Part shown: positions 18,159-24,718 of the stretch, one piece after another
Numbering within the stretch: the stretch's first letter is position 1
Layout: each line of letters begins with the position of its first letter
Source of the DNA: a virus
DNA: 62,301 nt
Virus record (IMG/VR): IMGVR_UViG_3300009285_003312
Location: 1-62,301 of that record
Strand: one strand, 5' to 3'
The notes under the pieces: generated by a model
The model's database searches: none
What the model was told of the DNA's origin: nothing
The model's input: only the letters and a program-made list of their open reading frames with translations
Made by a program: the position numbers and the translations under genes

Positions 18159-19339
18159 TTAGCTCTCCCTTCCTGTCTAAGTTTTGCATAAATCTCCCTA
18201 TCTCGCTGTTGAGTGACTCCTCCCTCTACTCCAGCCGCCTTTACGCTTTGAGCCATCTCATGGAAAATCTTTACCGATTGAACTTTTTGGAAAATATCTT
18301 TTACTCGTTCATCATACTCGCTGTCTGACGAATACATAACCATCTCTTCCATTAAATATCCATATTTTTTAGTAACCTCTCTCGGGGCACACCAGAATGG
18401 ACCAGCTAACCTGTCAATATATTGGTTGGCGATGAGAGGTGAAGTAACTTTTCCTTCGATACAAAGATCTCTTAGGTTTCCTTTGAGTAAAAAAGTATCA
18501 GAATTAACTATGGCAACATATTCCCCTTTTGCAAGTTTCCATCCAAAATTTACAGTTTTAGTAAATCCCTTATTCTTTCTAACATATATATAGGTATTGG
18601 CTATCTTTTGTAATCTAGGAGAATACATCTGCCCATCTTCTATAATAATAAGTTCATCTACAAATTTTCTATAAGAACAGGCTGCCGTGTATGCCAATTC
18701 TTCTAAATCCTTATTCTGAGTATAGGTTGGAATAACCATGGACAGATATGGGTTTCTATCCTTTTTATTACCATACGTTACAGTTTTTTTATGACATTCT
18801 ACGCAAAGGACTCTACCATTATCTAGATTCCATAAGTCGTCACATATTTCAGCATCTTCCAAACAGGTTATCTGGTACTTACTAAGCAAGTTACTAAATG
18901 ACCATATATGATCAACCTGTAGATTTTTACTACTTCCACACCAGTGGCATCTATAGTCATCAATCTCTAATACTTTTTTTTGCCAATCTTTATATACTTG
19001 CATTTTCCTAATACTCATAGATAAGGGTGTAATCCCACCTTTCCAAAAACCATTTAATTTCCCCTTCTTGGAATTGCTCAACTTCTCTCGTAGCTTTTTC
19101 GTGATAACTCTATTTTGAATTGGGTTTTTACCATTTTTCCATCTTAACTTTAGTTTCTCGGCAATATCGGGTCTTTTTTTACCTCTCCAAGGGGCTATTC
19201 CAGTTTTAATCCCCTTATTCCATGGAATCTGCCCAGATTTACCCTTATTTCCCGTACCGTTTTTGTTCCCCATTAGAGAATTACTAATTTTATTTTTTGT
19301 TTCGCTTGACATTGGTTTTCGTTTTATCGCTTCTTTCAT
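18155..19339 (-). CDS. HNH endonuclease fused in frame to a family 2 glycosyltransferase
   Basis: The 394-residue frame has two unrelated parts. Residues 1-195 are a homing endonuclease: NUMOD3-like repeats (MSSETKNKISNSLMGNKNG, GQIPWNKGIKTGIAPWRGKK), KLNGFWKGGITPLS, and an HNH core CHWCGSS, LQVDHIW, NGRVLCVECHKKT. Residues about 200-394 are a GT2 domain (LSMVIPTYTQNKD, LIIIEDGQ, NKGFTKTVNFGWKL, IVNSDTF) paralogous to the gene at 14375-14986. There is no stop between them. An internal ATG at 18739, at the natural start of the GT domain, has only a weak ribosome site. The insertion seems to have replaced the original start. Either a true fusion or two products are possible. Confidence 0.85.
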   Translation of the reverse strand: MKEAIKRKPMSSETKNKISNSLMGNKNGTGNKGKSGQIPWNKGIKTGIAPWRGKKRPDIAEKLKLRWKNGKNPIQNRVITKKLREKLSNSKKGKLNGFWKGGITPLSMSIRKMQVYKDWQKKVLEIDDYRCHWCGSSKNLQVDHIWSFSNLLSKYQITCLEDAEICDDLWNLDNGRVLCVECHKKTVTYGNKKDRNPYLSMVIPTYTQNKDLEELAYTAACSYRKFVDELIIIEDGQMYSPRLQKIANTYIYVRKNKGFTKTVNFGWKLAKGEYVAIVNSDTFLLKGNLRDLCIEGKVTSPLIANQYIDRLAGPFWCAPREVTKKYGYLMEEMVMYSSDSEYDERVKDIFQKVQSVKIFHEMAQSVKAAGVEGGVTQQRDREIYAKLRQEGRAK

Positions 19340-20154
19340 AGAATATCCATAATCCCCGATAGTAATTTACTTTTATAGTAATGGTGGTCGTATACAGGTC
19401 CATCTAATAATCCTTGTAATTTTGGATTATCATCAGCTATCTCAACTGTCTTCCCACACGCTCTCGCCTCAAGCACCGCCCTCTCTCCACCCCCATTGAT
19501 TTCAGCGGGAATGAAAACTTTATTGGCACAGTTGTAGAAGTTGCGTAGTTTTGATGGATATACCATATCTGATACGGCTACCCCCGCAAGTAATAGGTTA
19601 GAAATAATATCAAACGACTCAGACCAGTTATCCTTTTGGATTTCTCCAACAACCATCTTAGTTGTCCCTGGTTTAGAGATGATTGATTCATGTCTCTTCC
19701 AGTATGAGAAAGACCCAACTGAAATATAGTCCCAGATTACTGGAGCCTCTTTCCATGGGTTGAAGATGTCAGTGTTGACTCCAAAGGCATGTAACGCGTG
19801 TCTGTGCCCCTTTAACTGATCCTCATACCAATTTGTCTCATAGAATAAAACATCATATAAGTTCATGTTCTCTGGTGGGAATGCATTGCCAGCAATACAT
19901 AGGCCCACCTTAGTTTTTGGACTCTTCTGCTTAAGTTCCCTAAATGACAACTCTACTGGGCTATTAAAAGCTCCCCATCCAAGGATAAAGTCAAAGTCCT
20001 TTATAGGACCTATCTTCATATTCTTGCCCCTGTCCTGGAGATTGAATTTAGTCAGCTCATAATCTTCCTTGAGCAACTCAAGGGCTGCCCAAAGACCGTC
20101 TCTCAATAAGTTTGGGTACTTATGGTCGTATACGAACAGGACTTTTGGTTTCAT
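19336..20154 (-). CDS. Family 4-like glycosyltransferase
   Basis: This 272-residue protein begins KVLFVYDHKYPNLLRDGLW. It has KTKVGLCIAGNAFPPENMN and DVLFYETNWYEDQLKG in the N-terminal half, a boundary AFGVNTDIFNPW, YISVGSFSYWKRHE, and a C-terminal GGGERAVLEARACGKTVEIADDNP. The last equals the E-x-E donor motif of GT-B group 1 enzymes. It overlaps the downstream fusion gene by 4 bases. Confidence 0.8.
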   Translation of the reverse strand: MKPKVLFVYDHKYPNLLRDGLWAALELLKEDYELTKFNLQDRGKNMKIGPIKDFDFILGWGAFNSPVELSFRELKQKSPKTKVGLCIAGNAFPPENMNLYDVLFYETNWYEDQLKGHRHALHAFGVNTDIFNPWKEAPVIWDYISVGSFSYWKRHESIISKPGTTKMVVGEIQKDNWSESFDIISNLLLAGVAVSDMVYPSKLRNFYNCANKVFIPAEINGGGERAVLEARACGKTVEIADDNPKLQGLLDGPVYDHHYYKSKLLSGIMDIL

Positions 20155-20576
20155 TATTTTTTAATTTTTGCTTTCTTAGCTTCCCTTGCCTTGGCAAGAG
20201 CGGCTAGTCTTTGTGCTTTAATGGCTTCTGCTTTATTCTGTTTCTCAACTTCTAATTTAACATCATCCTTTAGAGTCTCAGCCGCACTTGGCGCTGCCGC
20301 CTCGGGCTTAACCTCAGCAACTGGAGCTTTATTTGATTTGAGATGACTTGAAATGTGATCATTAAATACCACTAATCCGTCCTGCTGTGCAAAACAAATT
20401 GGGCAGGTAAAAACCTGTCCTGGTAACTCTAATTCATTCCCAAACTTGTCTACCATAACGGCAAGACCAGTCCTAACTAGATTTTGATAATCAGTAACCT
20501 CAAGAGTATCTCCAATCCCTAGACTTGGATTCTCTGATGGGGACCATGACTCATTCACTTTTTTTAATAGTGTCAT
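20154..20576 (-). CDS. C2H2-type zinc-finger protein with Lys/Ala-rich tail
   Basis: This 140-residue protein has one clear zinc-binding site at about 58-80 (CPICFAQ, then FNDHISSHLKSN; Cys2His2 spacing). An Ala/Pro/Glu linker and a C-terminal Lys/Ala-rich helix (ALAKAREAKKAKIKK) follow. The ATG has an AAGGAGGTG site upstream. The tail could bind DNA or RNA. The gene sits with two other small genes between glycosyltransferases, and its role is unknown. Confidence 0.6.
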   Translation of the reverse strand: MTLLKKVNESWSPSENPSLGIGDTLEVTDYQNLVRTGLAVMVDKFGNELELPGQVFTCPICFAQQDGLVVFNDHISSHLKSNKAPVAEVKPEAAAPSAAETLKDDVKLEVEKQNKAEAIKAQRLAALAKAREAKKAKIKK

Positions 20577-20733
20577 TGGTTTTCACCTCCTTATTTTTCT
20601 GCGATACATCTAATTGTGAGGCCCGCAATAGCCCCTTCCAGACAAGAGCCGCGTGTTCACGAGACATAAAGTCCATGTCAACAGCTAGTGCTAACGAGTT
20701 AACTACATAATATAGTTCTTCTGTAACTTCCAT
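20551..20733 (-). CDS. Small helical protein, unknown
   Basis: This 60-residue protein is not recognised. It is mostly helical (MEVTEELYYVVNSLALAVD, REHAALVWKGLLRASQ) with a charged tail. It overlaps the next gene by 26 bases and begins one base after the upstream stop, so it is coupled to both. Confidence 0.5.
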   Translation of the reverse strand: MEVTEELYYVVNSLALAVDMDFMSREHAALVWKGLLRASQLDVSQKNKEVKTNDTIKKSE

Positions 20734-20734
20734 T

Positions 20735-20935
20735 TTATAACTCCAAAGTAGATTCTCTACTTGGTCTATCGGCTGGACCAGAGTTAGTCCCGCGGTATCT
20801 AGTCATATATCTAGCTTGTGCAGCACATACCCTAGAACAATACTGAGGCTTTTTATCCCTGCTAGAGCGAACAATTATCTCTTTCCCACAGGCTGGGCAA
20901 TTACCAATAGTGCGACCAAATTGATCAATTTCCAT
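20735..20935 (-). CDS. Small zinc-ribbon protein
   Basis: This 66-residue protein has a four-cysteine zinc site (CPACGKEI, then YCSRVCAAQ) at residues about 14-38 and a basic/polar tail. Such MYM/FCS-like ribbons are common in phage HNH proteins, but no nuclease domain follows. It might be a leftover HNH N terminus or a small regulatory protein. It overlaps the large glycosyltransferase gene by 11 bases. Confidence 0.55.
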   Translation of the reverse strand: MEIDQFGRTIGNCPACGKEIIVRSSRDKKPQYCSRVCAAQARYMTRYRGTNSGPADRPSRESTLEL

Positions 20936-23429
20936 TTGTTACCTCCTCGGCAATCATAAGTTCTGGATTTTGTAAGTTAATCCTAAATAATTTATCCCAT
21001 TCAAATGCAATTTTATCCCAAGTGAAGTGTTCCTGTGCCCATTTTATCATTGGCTCTCTTATTAATTCTTGTTCTTTATCGTTATTTAACATCTTTACTA
21101 TCTGTTCAAGATATTCTTTTTGTCCCTCTTCTGTTGTAATATCCATATCAACCTTGATGCCATTTTTAACCGTCTCTTTAAGGGCGGCGTAGTTTGTAAC
21201 CACTGGGATCGCCCCTAGCGCTTGTGCCTTCATTCCAGTGATACAGGAAATCTCTGTAAAGTCAGTTGGGTATGCCCATATTCCAGCTGACATCATAGCT
21301 GTCTCAAGTTCATCGTGCCCAACCCTTCCGTGGTAAGTAATGCCAGGCTGTTTCATCATATCAATGATCATCCTCTTCCACTTCATTCTTCCTGGGTTAC
21401 CCTTGTGAATTGCGTCAAATACATCAAACCCATAATAGACATCCAATAATGCTTCTGGAACGGCCTTAATAATCTCTGGCCACATTTTAAGTAGATAGAT
21501 AAGTCCTCTATCTGGTGATGATGAATAGATCATTCTCTTATTATTTCTAACAATTTTTGGATCAACCTCTAGTTTTTTAATTCCATTCCCAGACAAGAAT
21601 ACCTTCTTGGCTGGCATTGGCTCAAACTTACCATCGTTATTAAACATTAGTTGTTCTTTGTGGTATTCAGATAAAACCGCCACCTTGTTGATTTGGTCTA
21701 GTCTACTTTTGGTAAATTCTGGATTATTTGGAATATCATGCATCCACAACATTGTGAACTTAGACTTAGGATTAATATCAACAAATCCTACTCCTCTCCA
21801 AAGAATTAGTGTATTAAATGAATCATTTACATTAATCTCGTGCCACATCTTATATTGGACACCATCATAGTCTCCAGCCCCCTGTAGTGGATTTGCATAA
21901 ACAGTAACCTTCCAGCCAAGGGATTTTAGTTCTTGGGAAAGATATACAACGGCCTCCTCTGATCCACCAAGCCCAGTCTTAATTGAGTTGGGAGTCCATG
22001 GTTCAAACCCAGGTCCACAAAGGATAGCAATCTCATCGCTCCCCCACTGCTTTGGCAATAAGAATCTATGCTTCATCTCAGATACAAACTTTTCTTGTTG
22101 TAGTCCATTTGGAATAGCTTTAACAAGATGTTCTAGTTTTTCTGGACTAGCCTTCTCTGCTTCAAGATATTTACCCAAGAAAACAATACACTGAGAGGCT
22201 TTATTATCTGATGTTGCCTGAGCCATCATACCTATCCTATTTTTTAAATCTTCTCTATCTGGGAACATCTCATATATTTTTTCAGCATCCTTTTTGGCGT
22301 GTTCATATCTACCCTCTCTTATCGCAATTTGAAAATCAACCTCAAGGGCTCGGTATTTCATGTCTCTAGGAGTTGTAATCAGACTTGTGTCTGGCATATC
22401 AATGTTTGTTGCAACATTAAGCCAGTGTTTAGCCTTCTTCATGTCTCCAGATAAACTATAGGCCATTGCTAAGTCAATATAATAATTTGGGAACTGGGGA
22501 GCCTCATCTATTGCGGCTTGCATGGCTTGTATTGCTACTTCTGTATTCTTTGAGATAAGTGCAATTTCTCCAACATGAGACCACGCTATCGCCCTCTCTT
22601 CTGGCCAACCAGACCCCTCACTATAACCAGGAGAACCTGGTTTACCAAATCCTTCTAGATACTCATGGAATAATGTAAGTGCTAAGTCAAACCAAATCTT
22701 TTTCTTCTCTGGAACCTCTGCCATCTTACCCATATCAAAGTAGGCCTTGGCCAAATAAATAAGTGTCCTTGGATCTTGGTGGTTTTCTTTCCTTGCCTGA
22801 TTCTCCAATATTTCTATATTTCTTGTAATATTTTTATCATATCTTTCTTGCTCGCTTAGGTGAATCACCCGACAATCATTAAGTGCGATTTTAATAACAT
22901 TCTCACTCCTCTGTTCAATAAGGGTTTCGTGCAACATCCCAATCCACTTAAATGTCCCATCATTACGGATGATTCTTTCCCTCTTATGTTTAACCAAAAT
23001 CTCTTTTACATTGCCATCTTTATCCAACTGGACATTATATAGATAATCAAAGAACACGGCAGCTACTCCATTCTTCTCAGCATATACTGCAGCCTCATAT
23101 AATTTCTCTCCACCATCAATCACATCATCGGCATCCTGCCAATATATGTAGACATCTTCTCCATGGGGGACCTGATCCATCGCAAAGTTTCTAGCGGCAG
23201 CGAAATCCAATACCCACTGGAAAGTAGACACTTTCGTATCTATCTTCTTAAGGTACTTTATTAGAGGATTTGTGTCTTTTGGAGCTTTGTCAGTATATGT
23301 GACTGTAACGAAAACTCCGTCAACATACTGTCTAACAGATTCAATGGAACGTTTAACCAATTCGAGTGGCTCATCCTGTTTTAGGATCATGCTCAAATAT
23401 AGTTTAATTTTATCGTTTTTTACTGTCAT
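20925..23429 (-). CDS. Trifunctional-looking GT2-TPR-GT4 glycosyltransferase
   Basis: This 834-residue protein is the first and largest gene of the glycan operon. Residues about 8-200 form a GT2 module (LYLSMILKQDEPLELVKRSI, DFAAARNFAMDQ, YIYWQDADDVI, WIGMLHETLIEQ), the SunS/WaaE-like type that often works on proteins. Residues about 215-400 are TPR-like helix pairs (TLIYLAKAYFDMGKM, NYYIDLAMAYSLSGDMKKA). Residues about 455-820 form a GT4 module with KTGLGGSEEAVVYLS, YSSSPDRGLIYLLKMWPEI and EISCITGMKAQALGAIPVV. Two transferase domains joined by TPRs suggest processive or two-step glycosylation, maybe of a phage structural protein. Confidence 0.85.
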   Translation of the reverse strand: MTVKNDKIKLYLSMILKQDEPLELVKRSIESVRQYVDGVFVTVTYTDKAPKDTNPLIKYLKKIDTKVSTFQWVLDFAAARNFAMDQVPHGEDVYIYWQDADDVIDGGEKLYEAAVYAEKNGVAAVFFDYLYNVQLDKDGNVKEILVKHKRERIIRNDGTFKWIGMLHETLIEQRSENVIKIALNDCRVIHLSEQERYDKNITRNIEILENQARKENHQDPRTLIYLAKAYFDMGKMAEVPEKKKIWFDLALTLFHEYLEGFGKPGSPGYSEGSGWPEERAIAWSHVGEIALISKNTEVAIQAMQAAIDEAPQFPNYYIDLAMAYSLSGDMKKAKHWLNVATNIDMPDTSLITTPRDMKYRALEVDFQIAIREGRYEHAKKDAEKIYEMFPDREDLKNRIGMMAQATSDNKASQCIVFLGKYLEAEKASPEKLEHLVKAIPNGLQQEKFVSEMKHRFLLPKQWGSDEIAILCGPGFEPWTPNSIKTGLGGSEEAVVYLSQELKSLGWKVTVYANPLQGAGDYDGVQYKMWHEINVNDSFNTLILWRGVGFVDINPKSKFTMLWMHDIPNNPEFTKSRLDQINKVAVLSEYHKEQLMFNNDGKFEPMPAKKVFLSGNGIKKLEVDPKIVRNNKRMIYSSSPDRGLIYLLKMWPEIIKAVPEALLDVYYGFDVFDAIHKGNPGRMKWKRMIIDMMKQPGITYHGRVGHDELETAMMSAGIWAYPTDFTEISCITGMKAQALGAIPVVTNYAALKETVKNGIKVDMDITTEEGQKEYLEQIVKMLNNDKEQELIREPMIKWAQEHFTWDKIAFEWDKLFRINLQNPELMIAEEVTNGN

Positions 23430-23494
23430 ATTATGGAGGCGTAGAGGTGGCGAACCTACCTACCTACACTCTTCTATATTGCAGTCTTCTTATT

Positions 23495-23752
23495 TTAGCT
23501 AAGCTTAACGGCACTACCATCCATGGTAACTTTGCCATTTAGCCTGCTTGCCTTTTGAAGACTTGCCGAACTCGCATTAGTAACTTTATTCTTTGGCATT
23601 ATACTCTCTCCAAACGCCGCCTTGGGGGTGGTTACACGAGTAAGTGGAGCCTTACTCTTGTCTCCCTGGTGATAAGTTGACTGATTAAAAGCCTTCTCTT
23701 GTGAAGGGGCCTTTACTATTGGTTTTGAATTCATATCGTAAGATGTTTTCAT
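23495..23752 (-). CDS. Small Lys/Ser-rich protein, unknown
   Basis: This 85-residue protein is polar and low in complexity (KAPSQEKAFNQSTYHQGDKS, NASSASLQKASRLNGKV). It appears largely unstructured, with a basic charge. It has a strong AGGAGGTGAC ribosome site partly held in a small hairpin (23762-23781). It lies between the head genes and the glycan operon. A DNA-binding or virion-internal small protein is possible. Confidence 0.5.
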   Translation of the reverse strand: MKTSYDMNSKPIVKAPSQEKAFNQSTYHQGDKSKAPLTRVTTPKAAFGESIMPKNKVTNASSASLQKASRLNGKVTMDGSAVKLS

Positions 23753-23761
23753 AATTTTTTT

Positions 23762-23781
23762 GTCACCTCCTAATTGGTGAC
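23762..23781 (-). promoter_or_regulatory. Hairpin covering ribosome site
   Basis: In the minus-strand RNA GTCACC (23781-23776) can pair with GGTGAC (23767-23762), closing part of the AGGAGGTGAC ribosome site of the gene at 23752. It could tune translation. Confidence 0.35.
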
Positions 23782-23794
23782 CTCCTATAGCTAT

Positions 23795-23823
23795 AGTTAA
23801 TCTGACTAATGGTGCAGTGTCAA
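23795..23823 (-). promoter_or_regulatory. Possible leftward promoter
   Basis: TTGACA (23823-23818), 17 bases and TTAACT (23800-23795) lie about 45 bases before the start at 23752. The -10 box is imperfect. Confidence 0.4.
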
Positions 23824-23826
23824 CTA

Positions 23827-24129
23827 TTATGGAAGGTTAAGATATAATAAGCGCCTATTTTCATTCTCATAATTAGATGGAACAACTGATAACTCCGCTA
23901 CCGCCTGTTCCCATAATTGATATGCGGTTGGTGTTCCACCATTATCTACAATAACCTTCTTAAGAAATCTATTCTCCAGCTCTTTAAACCCAGTGGTTGG
24001 GGTTGATTGGATTCCCAAATACTGCGTATAGAACATGCGACGCATCTGGTTAATTGGTGTTTGAGCGGATACTCCCGTAAGGCGTGAACCTAAAAATTCT
24101 CGCTCTACTTGTCCTAAGTTTTTTGCCAT
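23827..24129 (-). CDS. Head-region protein, unknown
   Basis: This 100-residue protein is not recognised. It begins KNLGQVEREFLGSRLTG, contains TPINQMRRMFYTQYLGI and FKELENRFLKKVIVDNGG, and ends NRRLLYLNLP. It has mixed helix content and no catalytic motif. It lies two genes after the major capsid gene in the same leftward transcript, where head-completion or connector proteins are often found. Confidence 0.55.
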   Translation of the reverse strand: MAKNLGQVEREFLGSRLTGVSAQTPINQMRRMFYTQYLGIQSTPTTGFKELENRFLKKVIVDNGGTPTAYQLWEQAVAELSVVPSNYENENRRLLYLNLP

Positions 24130-24162
24130 CCTATACTGTATATTTCACTAAGCACTATATTA

Positions 24163-24537
24163 TCAAGTTTTGTCTGCAATTTTGAATCCTGGGTATCTGC
24201 GACTAAACTCATTGTAGAACTCCCTGTTAAAAGGGAGTTCATCGGCTTTGTACTGAGTTCTTACTAATAATTGTAATGATGTTGGAAATAATAGGGTGAA
24301 CCTTCTTTCCATATCTCCACCCCCAGATGTTTGTCCATACTTTTTATCTTTAAGCATCTCCCTTTGATCTGAAATATCAATCTTTACAGCCTTAACTTCT
24401 TCTGGTGACCTATCAATCCAAGACTTTACTAAAATATCTATTACCGCCCAAGTTCCCTTGCTCCTGGCCTTAAGAATACTATCCGCTAGCTCTATATCTT
24501 CCGACTTTCTTATTCTTCCATTGTCTAATATCAACAT
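24163..24537 (-). CDS. Head-region protein, unknown
   Basis: This 124-residue protein directly follows the major capsid gene after a 181-base structured spacer. It is not recognised. It has an N-terminal beta segment (MLILDNGRIRKSED), a helical part with WAVIDILVKSWIDRSPEEV, and a C-terminal FNREFYNEFSRRYPGFKIAD. Position suggests a capsid-associated or head-completion function. Confidence 0.55.
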   Translation of the reverse strand: MLILDNGRIRKSEDIELADSILKARSKGTWAVIDILVKSWIDRSPEEVKAVKIDISDQREMLKDKKYGQTSGGGDMERRFTLLFPTSLQLLVRTQYKADELPFNREFYNEFSRRYPGFKIADKT

Positions 24538-24718
24538 ATTTATTCCGCTATAAGTGGGCGGTGAGTATTAGCGAACTAATACCCACCAACATTTTTATGT
24601 ATTTGGCCGCTTGTGGCAAACCCCAGATACTTGTTTCTCTTCTGTCAGGGGCAACGGAGCGAGAAAGCCTCCGCGTCTTAGTATCCCCTCTAGCCTAAAC
24701 CTTTACTCCCTAGCGGTA
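24538..24718 (-). other. Structured spacer downstream of major capsid gene
   Basis: This 181-base stretch has no gene. The leftward RNA contains a perfect-loop hairpin (24587-24560; 12 pairs with one G-U and a UUCG loop) and a second possible stem around 24640-24690 (CGGAG/CTCCG inside GGGG/CCCC). There is no U-run, so it is more likely an RNA-stability or processing element after the abundant capsid message than a terminator. Confidence 0.5.
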
